Positions 1 to 5,925 of a stretch of 7,472 bases of DNA are shown in pieces. Origin of the DNA: RUG11788 sp964578175 (GTDB lineage Bacteria; Bacillota_I; Bacilli_A; RF39; UBA660); the NCBI GenBank assembly GCA_964578175.1, contig CAZOBH010000033.1:1-7472 (forward strand), read 5' to 3'. Numbering within the stretch: the first letter of the stretch is position 1; each line of letters starts with the position of its first letter. The notes below the pieces were generated by a model. It saw nothing but the letters and a program-made list of their open reading frames with translations, made no database searches and was not told where the DNA came from. The position numbers were made by a program, and so were the translations under genes.

Positions 1-1
1 A

Positions 2-106
2 GATATATATAATGTAGAAAATGGTATTGTAAAAGAAGGAATTGACTTATAAAAGAATAACTTTAACACTACTGAGACTGAATAAGTAAAACCTGAAACT
101 AATACA
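2..106 (+). pseudogene. Upstream coding remnant in frame with 107-469, broken by two TAA codons
   Basis: Read in the frame of the following ORF, these bases give DIYNVENGIVKEGIDL, a TAA at 50-52, KNNFNTTETE, a TAA at 83-85, then VKPETNT running into the methionine at 107. The peptide composition (Asn, Thr, Glu, Pro) matches the downstream tail, and the other two forward frames hit stops almost at once. Each TAA is one C-to-T transition from CAA, the usual glutamine codon in this frame. The simplest reading is a gene that was disrupted or is decaying at its 3' end, or sequence error. Recoding is unlikely because TAA ends every other gene here. Confidence 0.4.
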
Positions 107-469
107 ATGGATACCAGTATGGTTGATATGTCATTGTTACAAGGAATAGATATGAACTTTGGAAATGCTACTCAAGTAGTTAATAATGTAGAACCTGTTG
201 TTGATAATCAAATGAATCTAGATAATAATATAGTTCAAAATGTACAACCAGAACCAATTGTTAACAGTCAAGTTGTTAGTCAAGAACCAGTTAACCAAAG
301 TGTAAATACTAATTATATAGATCCATCATTTTTAAACAATAGAACTCAAACATTTACTCCACCTAAAAGAGTTGATAATTCTTCTGTAGATCATCAAATA
401 CTTGGTGGTACGATTGATTTAGATTTAAATAGTAGTCCTGAACAAGACGTAAATTACTGGGATGAATAA
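107..469 (+). CDS. Asn/Gln-rich low-complexity protein, probably the C-terminal tail of an interrupted gene
   Basis: I do not recognise this 120-residue frame. It is rich in Asn, Gln, Val, Asp and Pro. It contains loose repeats of an EPVVDNQ-like unit (VEPVVDNQ, PEPIVNSQ, QEPVNQS) and ends in an acidic tail, DVNYWDE. There is no membrane span, signal peptide or catalytic motif, so it looks like a disordered linker or tail rather than a complete enzyme. No ribosome binding site precedes the ATG at 107, and the same composition continues upstream in the same frame through two TAA codons. I therefore read it as the end of a longer protein, most of which lies before the window. An intrinsic terminator follows directly. 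It could still be a short independent gene with an unusual start, but I consider that less likely. Confidence 0.5.
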   Translation: MDTSMVDMSLLQGIDMNFGNATQVVNNVEPVVDNQMNLDNNIVQNVQPEPIVNSQVVSQEPVNQSVNTNYIDPSFLNNRTQTFTPPKRVDNSSVDHQILGGTIDLDLNSSPEQDVNYWDE

Positions 470-476
470 TTTACAT

Positions 477-501
477 AAAAAAGTCAAATAGACTTTTTTT
501 T
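477..501 (+). terminator. Intrinsic terminator after the Asn/Gln-rich frame
   Basis: The arms AAAAAAGTC (477-485) and GACTTTTTT (491-499) pair around an AAATA loop and run into a T-tract ending at 501. The hairpin starts 8 bases after the stop codon at 467-469 and separates this transcript from the glmS promoter. Confidence 0.75.
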
Positions 502-519
502 GTTTTATATAATACTAAA

Positions 520-547
520 TTTATAGTACACTTAAATTAGATATAAT
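520..547 (+). promoter_or_regulatory. Probable sigma-A promoter of glmS
   Basis: A perfect -10 box TATAAT lies at 542-547, with a weak -35-like TTTATA at 520-525 and a 16-base spacer. Transcription would begin near 553-555, about 20 bases before the predicted ribozyme cleavage site, which suits a glmS leader. The -10 is strong evidence; the -35 is poor. Confidence 0.65.
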
Positions 548-572
548 TGGGAAAGGTTGTAATATTATATCG

Positions 573-697
573 AGCGCCAGACATAATGTTGACGAGGTTA
601 GTAGGTTATCGAAAATTCGGCGGGTACTACTACGGTTTAGTGAATCGTAAGATATATAACAAAAAATAAAATCGAAATTATAACAAAAAGTATATCT
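573..697 (+). ncRNA. glmS ribozyme (glucosamine-6-phosphate-activated self-cleaving leader)
   Basis: The leader matches the conserved core of the glmS ribozyme in order. AGCGCCAG spans the cleavage site, with predicted cutting between A573 and G574. TTGACGAGG follows at 589-597. A helix of TAGTAG (599-604) with CTACTA (627-632) encloses the ATCGA and TTCGGCGG elements, and CGTAAG lies at 646-651. A P4-like stem pairs AGATATA (650-656) with TATATCT (691-697), enclosing two AACAAA-rich strands. The family cuts its own RNA when glucosamine-6-phosphate, the GlmS product, binds. This exposes glmS mRNA to degradation and gives feedback control. Compared with Bacillus examples, P1 (ACA/TGT around TAA) and the GGTT/AATC stem (634-637 with 643-646) are very short. 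Identity is firm; helix limits are by eye. Confidence 0.93.
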
Positions 698-724
698 CCA
701 CTGTTTTTTGACATGGAGGTTTTT
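694..724 (+). promoter_or_regulatory. Hairpin covering the glmS ribosome binding site, followed by a T-tract
   Basis: The sequence ATCTCCA (694-700) pairs with TGGAGGT (714-720), with one G-U pair. The stem extends inward through TGT (702-704) with ACA (711-713) past a bulged C701. The 3' arm holds the whole GGAGG ribosome binding site (715-719), and T's continue to 724, just before the ATG at 727. The 5' arm overlaps the 3' strand of ribozyme helix P4 at 694-697. The hairpin could hide the ribosome binding site or act as a weak terminator. The pairing is visible; a regulatory role is inferred. Confidence 0.5.
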
Positions 725-726
725 AT

Positions 727-2538
727 ATGTGTGGAATAATTGGATACATAGGTAAAAAAAGAAAAATTGAAGAATCATTAATTGAAAGTTTAAAAACATT
801 AGAATATCGTGGATATGATTCAGCAGGTATTGCTTATGTTACTAATAAAGTTAATATAGTAAAAAGTAGTGGAAAAATATCTAAATTAGAAGAAAAGATT
901 GATAAAAATATTGAAAGTAATTTAGGTATTGCTCATACTAGATGGGCAACTCATGGTAAAGCAACATCTACTAATGCTCATCCACATAAAGTTGGTTCTG
1001 TAACATTAGTACATAATGGAATTATAGAAAATTATCTAGAACTTAAAAAAATGTTAATAGATAATGGATATAAATTTAAAAGTGATACAGATAGTGAAAT
1101 AGCTGCTGCATTACTAGATTATTTAAAACAAAAAGATATATGGAATAATTTGGAAGTTATAAAAGAATTTGAAACATATATTAAAGGAAGTTATGCTTTA
1201 GCAATTATATTTGATGATGAATTAGATGCTTTATATGCTGTTAAAAAAGATAGTCCTATGGTAATAGGTGTTGGTGATACAGAAAAGATTGTTGCATCTG
1301 ATATATCTGCAGTTATTAAACATACTAGGGAATATATAATTCTAGATAATGGTGATATTGCTAGAATTACTGAGGATAATTTTAAAATATATAATAGTAA
1401 TTTAAAAGAACAAACTAAAAAGATAGAACAAGTATCATGGAATGTAGAAGAAGCAGAAAAAAATGGTTATCCACATTTTATGTTGAAAGAAATCAATGAA
1501 GAAAGTAATGTATTGAAAGATACTATTCATGAATATATAGAAAATATTGATTCTATTATAGATAAATTACCTAATTTCAGTAAATATAATAAAATTCATA
1601 TAGTTGCATGTGGATCTGCTATGCATGCTGGACTTATTGGTAAATATTATTTTGAAAATATGGCTGGTATTGAAACAATAGTAGAAGTTGCTTCTGAATA
1701 TAGGTATAAAAAAGTATTTTATGATGAAAGAACATTAGTAATACTTATATCTCAATCAGGAGAAACAGCAGATACAATTGCTTCTTTAAGAAAAGCTAAA
1801 CAAGATAATATTGATACTTTAGCAATTGTAAATGTAGTAGGTTCTACTATTGCAAGAGAAGCAAAAGAAACTTTATATATTAGAGCAGGAGTAGAAATAG
1901 CTGTTGCTACTACTAAAGCATACTTATTACAAGTTGCAATGCTTATGCTTATAAATATTAAGTTTATGATAGAAAGAAATGTTATAAATAATTCTAAATT
2001 AAAAGAATTATTAGAAGTTCTTAATGAATCACCAAAATATGTAGAAAATGTAATTAAAAATGATAAGTTATATTTAGATATTGCTAAAGATATATATAAA
2101 GATAAAGACTTATTCTTTATAGGTCGTGGAGTAGATTATGCAATAAGTTTAGAAGGTAGTTTAAAACTTAAAGAAATATCTTATATGCATAGTGAAGCAT
2201 ATCAAGCAGGTGAATTAAAGCATGGAACTATTTCATTAATTGAAGAAAATACTCCAGTTATAGCTGTTTTAACTGATAAAGATATATATTTAAAAACTAT
2301 AAGTAACATTAAAGAAGTAGCAGCTCGTGGAGCAAAAGTAATTCTTATTACTACAAAAGATTTAGATGATAATTATGACTTTGTTCATAAGAAAGTAGTA
2401 ATAAATAGCAATAATAGTTATATTAATCCGTTACTTACAGTTATACCTCTTCAATTAATTGCGTATCATGTTGCTGTATTAAGAAAATGTGATGTAGATA
2501 AACCAAGAAACTTAGCTAAGTCAGTTACAGTAGAATAA
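727..2538 (+). CDS. glmS: Glutamine--fructose-6-phosphate aminotransferase (isomerizing), GlmS
   Basis: GlmS makes glucosamine-6-phosphate from fructose-6-phosphate and glutamine, the first committed step toward UDP-GlcNAc and cell-wall precursors; it is cytosolic. At 603 residues it is full length (family about 600-610). The N-terminal class II glutaminase domain begins MCGIIGYIG, with Cys2 as nucleophile after Met removal. It also carries AHTRWATHG (69-77, Arg72), HNG (96-98, oxyanion-hole Asn97 and Gly98) and SDTDSE (119-124, Asp122). Two SIS sugar-isomerase domains follow, with SQSGETADT (342-350), TTKA (395-398), Glu483 and His499 in the EISYMHSEAYQAGELKHG segment, and the closing AKSVTVE with Lys598. 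By family correspondence Glu483, His499 and Lys598 are isomerase active-site residues. GGAGG lies 7 bases before the ATG. The ribozyme leader independently confirms identity. Confidence 0.98.
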   Translation: MCGIIGYIGKKRKIEESLIESLKTLEYRGYDSAGIAYVTNKVNIVKSSGKISKLEEKIDKNIESNLGIAHTRWATHGKATSTNAHPHKVGSVTLVHNGIIENYLELKKMLIDNGYKFKSDTDSEIAAALLDYLKQKDIWNNLEVIKEFETYIKGSYALAIIFDDELDALYAVKKDSPMVIGVGDTEKIVASDISAVIKHTREYIILDNGDIARITEDNFKIYNSNLKEQTKKIEQVSWNVEEAEKNGYPHFMLKEINEESNVLKDTIHEYIENIDSIIDKLPNFSKYNKIHIVACGSAMHAGLIGKYYFENMAGIETIVEVASEYRYKKVFYDERTLVILISQSGETADTIASLRKAKQDNIDTLAIVNVVGSTIAREAKETLYIRAGVEIAVATTKAYLLQVAMLMLINIKFMIERNVINNSKLKELLEVLNESPKYVENVIKNDKLYLDIAKDIYKDKDLFFIGRGVDYAISLEGSLKLKEISYMHSEAYQAGELKHGTISLIEENTPVIAVLTDKDIYLKTISNIKEVAARGAKVILITTKDLDDNYDFVHKKVVINSNNSYINPLLTVIPLQLIAYHVAVLRKCDVDKPRNLAKSVTVE

Positions 2539-2564
2539 AAAAAGAGTTCATTTGAACTCTTTTT
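2539..2564. terminator. Bidirectional intrinsic terminator shared by glmS and the convergent zinc-ribbon gene
   Basis: An 11-bp perfect stem, AAAAAGAGTTC (2539-2549) with GAACTCTTTTT (2554-2564), closes an ATTT loop. It begins right after the glmS stop codon. It ends 2 bases from the stop codon of the minus-strand gene (2567-2569). A-tract and T-tract flanks give a U-rich 3' end in either direction, so one element can end both transcripts. Confidence 0.85.
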
Positions 2565-2566
2565 AT

Positions 2567-3163
2567 TTATACTTTTTCAATAACATATTTTATTATATAG
2601 CCTTTTTTATCTTTTTGAAAAACAATATCATATTTATCCCAATCATTAAGACTATTTCTTATTTCTTTAATTTTATCTTTATCACTAGTTTCAATTGATC
2701 CATATACAACAGTTATTTGATGCTTAGTATTTTCATTATTACTACTAATAATTTCGCCTAAATTATATTTAACGATTATACCTGTTTGAGTGCCATCATT
2801 ATAATTCATATTAAATTTAAAAGCTTGATGCTCTTCTTCGCCTTGAACTGCCATATATATTCCAAAACCTAATATAGCAACAAAAAATATAGCAAAAATA
2901 ATAATTGGTAATTTAGAAGCCTTTTGAACTTTATTAAATATTTCTGAAGATTGTTTTATAGCTTCATATTTTGCTTTAGCTTCATATTCATCAGCTGAGT
3001 TTTTAGCTCTATTACTTTCTGCTTCTGTATATTTTATTTCATCTTCATCTGGTGAATAAGTAAAAGTAGAATTACAATAGTCACATTTCATCTTTTTTAT
3101 AGTTTCATCTTTAATATCAAGATTAGCTCCACAATTAGGACATTTAATTTGTTTTATTTTCAT
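2567..3163 (-). CDS. Zinc-ribbon, single-pass membrane protein of unknown function
   Basis: The 198-residue protein starts with a zinc ribbon: CPNC (Cys8, Cys11) and CDYC (Cys27, Cys30), 15 residues apart. An acidic and Lys-rich, probably helical segment follows (about 38-82). One hydrophobic span (about 85-106) comes next, then a polar domain of about 90 residues (107-198) with alternating beta-like stretches such as HQITVVYGSI and GYIIKYVIEKV. Lysines before the span and a GEEE run after it suggest the zinc ribbon is in the cytosol and the C-terminal domain outside. There is no signal peptide. AAGGAGA (3169-3175 on the complement) lies 5 bases before the ATG. Such zinc-ribbon plus membrane-anchor proteins are common in Bacillota without a settled role, and I give no function. 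It is divergent from the membrane-bound XRE gene, 190 bases apart, so the two may share control. Confidence 0.85.
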   Translation of the reverse strand: MKIKQIKCPNCGANLDIKDETIKKMKCDYCNSTFTYSPDEDEIKYTEAESNRAKNSADEYEAKAKYEAIKQSSEIFNKVQKASKLPIIIFAIFFVAILGFGIYMAVQGEEEHQAFKFNMNYNDGTQTGIIVKYNLGEIISSNNENTKHQITVVYGSIETSDKDKIKEIRNSLNDWDKYDIVFQKDKKGYIIKYVIEKV

Positions 3164-3186
3164 ATATATCTCCTTATTACAAGATG

Positions 3187-3215
3187 ATTATATCATTAAA
3201 TATTAATAATTAACT
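3187..3215 (-). promoter_or_regulatory. Possible promoter of the zinc-ribbon membrane protein gene
   Basis: On the complement, a perfect TATAAT (3187-3192) lies 11 bases upstream of the AAGGAGA ribosome binding site. At 17-base spacing the -35 position reads AGTTAA (3210-3215), a poor match to TTGACA. The site rests on its -10 box and its placement. Confidence 0.45.
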
Positions 3216-3244
3216 ATATAAATTTAATGAAATTATATTTTTCA

Positions 3245-3253
3245 TGGTAAAAT
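3245..3253 (+). promoter_or_regulatory. Extended -10 promoter for the membrane-bound XRE regulator gene
   Basis: TGG-TAAAAT (3245-3253) is an extended -10 element directly after TTTTTCA. No good -35 is visible, as is common for extended -10 promoters. Transcription would start near 3260 and give a leader of about 94 bases. The same TGGTAWAAT pattern after a T-run recurs at 6681-6689 and 7418-7426. Confidence 0.55.
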
Positions 3254-3265
3254 GTAATAAATGCA

Positions 3266-3299
3266 ACCAACTTTTTACAAAAAACAACCGAAAAGTGGT
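3266..3299 (+). other. Potential leader hairpin before the membrane-bound XRE gene
   Basis: ACCAACTTTT (3266-3275) pairs with AAAAGTGGT (3291-3299) through 9 base pairs with one bulged A, around a 15-base loop. It lies inside the predicted transcript, upstream of the palindrome and the ribosome binding site. Whether it folds in the cell is unknown. Confidence 0.4.
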
Positions 3300-3303
3300 G
3301 GTC

Positions 3304-3317
3304 TGCTACTAGTAGCA
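3304..3317. repeat. Perfect palindrome TGCTACTAGTAGCA, candidate operator
   Basis: This 14-base perfect palindrome lies 37 bases before the start codon of the membrane-bound XRE gene. Its arms, TGCTAC and GTAGCA, are identical to those of the inverted repeat at 6707-6723 before the second XRE gene; only the spacer differs (TA here, GATAA there). That supports a shared operator for the XRE proteins, or alternatively an RNA hairpin in the two leaders. Confidence 0.6.
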
Positions 3318-3330
3318 AATTATAAAATGA

Positions 3331-3374
3331 TTCTGAAAAGGAGGAATTTTTAGATGAATAATCAATTTTCAGAA
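3331..3374 (+). other. Inverted repeat flanking the ribosome binding site and start codon
   Basis: TTCTGAAAA (3331-3339) is the exact complement of TTTTCAGAA (3366-3374). The 26-base loop holds GGAGG (3340-3344) and the ATG at 3354, so the start region would be presented in a loop or obstructed. The second arm lies in codons 5-7. Nine perfect pairs, three of them G-C, are suggestive but could be chance in AT-rich DNA. Confidence 0.35.
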
Positions 3375-4826
3375 AATTTAAAGAAGATTAGAAAAGAACA
3401 TCATCTTTCACAAGAACAACTAGCTGATGAACTTGGAGTTTCTAGACAGGCGATTTCTAAATGGGAATCATCTGCAGCATATCCTGAAATGGATAAAATA
3501 ATTGCATTATGTGATAAATTTAATTTAAATATAGATGATTTATTACATAAGGATATAAAAGAAGTAAAAGGAGAAGAAGAAAGTAAAAGAAAATTAAATA
3601 ATATAATTGATGACTTTTTAAAATTTATAACAGATACGATTAATTTGTTTAGTAATATGAATTTTAAAAGTAAAATTAAATGTTTAATAGAACAAGCAAT
3701 AATAATTTTAATTTTATTTATAATCTCATCTATAATGAAGATGATTATAGGACATTTATTTAGTGAATTACTTGGAATGTTACCTAATAATTTAGAAACA
3801 TTTATAAGAAGCATTTTCTATTTTATATTTAATCTATTCTGTGTAGTAGTTTCATTTGTAATTATAATTCATATTTTTAAAACAAGATATTTAAATTATT
3901 ATAATGATTTAAAAATGGAAACAGATAATGAAAAAACAAATATTAATGATGAAATTAACGATAATAAAGTTGAGTTAAAAAATAATGAAAAGAAAATTAT
4001 CATTAGAGATCCAAAACATAGTGAATATAGATTTATTAATATATTATTTAAAATCGTAATTTGGATAATAAAACTATTTGTTTTAGGATTTGCGTTATAT
4101 GTAGCTTTTGCTTTAGTTTGTTTATTTATTGCATTTATTCTATCATTTTTAGTATATAAAACAGGAATATTTTTTATAGGTTTACTTATTTCTATATTAT
4201 CTTGTTCAGTGATTGCTGTTATTGTATTAATGATAGCTTTAAACTTTATCTTTAATAGAAAAAATGATAAGAAGAAAATGATATATAGTTTTATAATAGC
4301 TTTAATCTCATTGGGGATTGGTATAGGTTTATCGATTACAGGTTCATTGAATTTTGATGTGTTAGAAGACAATGAAAGCATGTTAAAAGATGAAATAATA
4401 GAATATGAAATGAAAGATAATATGTTTATTTATCCAGAATATGGTGTAGAAATAAACTATGTTGAAAAAAATATTAATAATATAAAAATTGAATATTCTA
4501 TAAATAGTTTCTGTAAAAGTGAAGCAAGTGAAGAAAAAGGAATGATTCATTTAAATGCATATTGTGATCAACCAACTAAAATGATAAGAGAATTTTTAAA
4601 GAAAACTAATGATAAGAAAATAATAGTTATAAATGATAATATTGAAAGAATAACAGTATACGCAAACAGTGAAAATATTAAAAAATTACAAAATAATTTA
4701 ACTAAATACAATGAAGAAAGAATTAAGCAAGATAATATCATAGAAGAATATGAAAGAAGAATATCAGAACTTCAACAAGAAAATAATAAGTTAACTAATG
4801 ATTTAGATAACTGTGAAAATAATTAA
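3354..4826 (+). CDS. Membrane-anchored XRE-family DNA-binding protein with outward coiled-coil domain
   Basis: The 490-residue protein begins with an XRE/Cro-type helix-turn-helix (about 5-65; LSQEQLADELGVSRQAISKWES). A charged linker leads to membrane spans at about 111-133, 152-176, 229-268 (long and possibly composite), 272-300 and 309-331. Lys/Arg-rich segments at 177-228 and 301-308 fit the cytosol, so five spans would place residues 332-490 outside. That part has beta-like stretches, a cysteine pair (Cys387, Cys404) that could form a disulfide, and a heptad-rich coiled coil at about 441-488. I infer a one-component receptor: the outside domain senses and the inside HTH binds DNA. It is followed by an ABC exporter and a second XRE gene. 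AGGAGG (3339-3344) lies 9 bases before the ATG. The target and signal are unknown. Confidence 0.88.
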   Translation: MNNQFSENLKKIRKEHHLSQEQLADELGVSRQAISKWESSAAYPEMDKIIALCDKFNLNIDDLLHKDIKEVKGEEESKRKLNNIIDDFLKFITDTINLFSNMNFKSKIKCLIEQAIIILILFIISSIMKMIIGHLFSELLGMLPNNLETFIRSIFYFIFNLFCVVVSFVIIIHIFKTRYLNYYNDLKMETDNEKTNINDEINDNKVELKNNEKKIIIRDPKHSEYRFINILFKIVIWIIKLFVLGFALYVAFALVCLFIAFILSFLVYKTGIFFIGLLISILSCSVIAVIVLMIALNFIFNRKNDKKKMIYSFIIALISLGIGIGLSITGSLNFDVLEDNESMLKDEIIEYEMKDNMFIYPEYGVEINYVEKNINNIKIEYSINSFCKSEASEEKGMIHLNAYCDQPTKMIREFLKKTNDKKIIVINDNIERITVYANSENIKKLQNNLTKYNEERIKQDNIIEEYERRISELQQENNKLTNDLDNCENN

Positions 4827-4829
4827 AAA

Positions 4830-4864
4830 AATTGAATAAAATATATAACATTATTTTGTTAATT
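4830..4864 (+). terminator. Weak AT-only hairpin after the membrane-bound XRE gene
   Basis: AATT plus AATAAAATA (4830-4843, with G4834 bulged) pairs with TATTTTGTT plus AATT (4852-4864). The stem has about 13 pairs, one of them G-U and none G-C, around an 8-base loop. It starts 4 bases after the stop codon but lacks an adjacent T-tract (the next T-run begins near 4873). It may mark the transcript end but is a poor terminator on paper. Confidence 0.3.
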
Positions 4865-4883
4865 GGAAATATGTTTTTAAAAG

Positions 4884-4981
4884 ATACTATTTTATAATTC
4901 TATTTAATAAAAAAATAGTCCATAAATGTTCGGGAAATAGTAATATTCTAAGTAGTTAGTTTAATAAAAATATACTATTAT
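4884..4981. repeat. Cluster of ACTAT/ATAGT inverted motifs upstream of the ABC operon
   Basis: ACTATTTT (4886-4893) and AAAATAGT (4912-4919) form an 8-bp inverted pair. AATAGTA (4936-4942) and TACTATT (4973-4979) form a second pair that ends just before the extended -10 box of the ABC operon. They could be binding sites for a regulator, but low complexity makes chance pairing plausible. Confidence 0.3.
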
Positions 4982-4984
4982 TTG

Positions 4985-4993
4985 TGCTATAAT
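4985..4993 (+). promoter_or_regulatory. Extended -10 promoter of the ABC transporter operon
   Basis: TGC-TATAAT (4985-4993) is a perfect extended -10 element. The -35 region is AT-rich with no clear TTGACA. The predicted start near 5000 leaves a leader of under 20 bases before the GTG start codon, so the operon can be transcribed separately from the upstream XRE gene. Confidence 0.65.
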
Positions 4994-5016
4994 ATCTATG
5001 AAAGGTAGGAATAAAA

Positions 5017-5925
5017 GTGGAGTATGTTTTAGAAACAAAAGATTTAAAAAAGCAATATAAAGATTTTAAAGCATTAAATGGATTAACTATGCATGTTCCA
5101 AAAGGTTCTATTTATGGATTTGTTGGTAAAAATGGGGCTGGTAAAACAACATTAATTAGATTGATAAGTGGATTGCAAACACCTACAAGTGGTGATTTTA
5201 AAATATATGGAATTAGTTATAAAGATAATAATATTAGTAATGCTCGTAAAAAAATGGGAGCAGTTGTTGAAACTCCATCCATATTTCATGATTTAACTGC
5301 ATATGAAAATATAAGAATGCAATATGACATTCTTGGTATTAAAGATTATAGAACTATAAACGATTTATTAAAATTGGTAGGACTAGAGAATACTGGTAAA
5401 AAAATGGCTAAAAATTTCTCACTTGGTATGCGTCAAAGGTTAGGAATAGCAGTTGCATTATGTGGTAGTCCTGAATTCTTAGTTCTAGATGAACCAATAA
5501 ATGGATTAGATCCAGAAGGTATCGTAGAAATTAGAAAACTCATTAAGAAATTAAATAAAGAAAGAAATATAACTATTTTGATATCAAGTCATATTTTAGA
5601 TGAATTATCTAGGGTAGCTACTCATTATGGGTTTATTGCTGATGGTAAGATTATTAAAGAAATGAGTGCCGAAGAATTTGAAGAAGATTGTAAAAAGAGT
5701 ATTAATATCGTAACTGATAAGCCACTTGAAAGAGTTCTTAAGGATAATAATTATAATTATAAACTTATTGGAGATACAACAGCTAATATTTACGGAGAAA
5801 TAGAAATAACACCATTAGTATTACAATTACATGAAAAAGGTATTTCAGTAATTAAATTAACTGAAAATGAAGAGAATCTAGAACATTATTTCTTCTCACT
5901 TCTAGGAGGTAAGAAGGATGAGTAA
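5017..5925 (+). CDS. ABC transporter ATP-binding protein, BcrA/lantibiotic-immunity-like
   Basis: The 302-residue ATPase powers export together with the downstream permease, at the inner face of the membrane. The nucleotide-binding domain has Walker A GKNGAGKTT (37-45), a Q-loop region with Glu85 in VVETPSIF in place of the usual Gln, a divergent signature FSLGMRQ (134-140), Walker B FLVLDEP (154-160), D-loop GLDP (163-166) and switch His192 in SSHILDEL. The Glu in the Q-loop and SLGMRQ are typical of the BcrA group, which exports or protects against bacitracin, lantibiotics and related compounds. That supports the subgroup but not the substrate. Residues about 225-302 form the usual C-terminal extension. 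I accept the GTG start: conserved sequence begins at once (YVLETKDLKKQY), and AGGTAGGA (5003-5010) lies 6 bases upstream. The stop overlaps the permease start by 8 bases. Confidence 0.93.
   Translation: MEYVLETKDLKKQYKDFKALNGLTMHVPKGSIYGFVGKNGAGKTTLIRLISGLQTPTSGDFKIYGISYKDNNISNARKKMGAVVETPSIFHDLTAYENIRMQYDILGIKDYRTINDLLKLVGLENTGKKMAKNFSLGMRQRLGIAVALCGSPEFLVLDEPINGLDPEGIVEIRKLIKKLNKERNITILISSHILDELSRVATHYGFIADGKIIKEMSAEEFEEDCKKSINIVTDKPLERVLKDNNYNYKLIGDTTANIYGEIEITPLVLQLHEKGISVIKLTENEENLEHYFFSLLGGKKDE

Noticed and set aside
50..85. Reassignment of TAA to glutamine
   Set aside because: All complete genes in the window end in TAA at family-appropriate positions, including glmS, so TAA is a working stop codon.
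521..799. A 92-codon open frame on the minus strand
   Set aside because: It is antisense to the glmS ribozyme and the first codons of glmS, which fully explain the conservation here; its product is low-complexity Phe/Leu/Tyr-rich with no motif.
3321..3328. TATAAAAT as a second promoter for the membrane-bound XRE gene
   Set aside because: No -35 is present at a usable distance (GTGGTC at 17-base spacing) and there is no TG extension; the extended -10 at 3245-3253 is the better candidate.
3401..3814. A 137-codon minus-strand open frame
   Set aside because: It is the antisense shadow of the HTH and first membrane span of the XRE protein; its Ile/Ser-rich product is typical of AT-rich antisense reading.
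3899..4381. A 160-codon minus-strand open frame
   Set aside because: It is antisense to the membrane-span region of the same XRE gene, with no ribosome binding site or recognisable domain.
5017..5925. Glu85 in place of the Q-loop glutamine as a sign of an inactive ATPase
   Set aside because: Walker A, Walker B, D-loop and switch histidine are intact, and Glu at this place is usual in the BcrA group.
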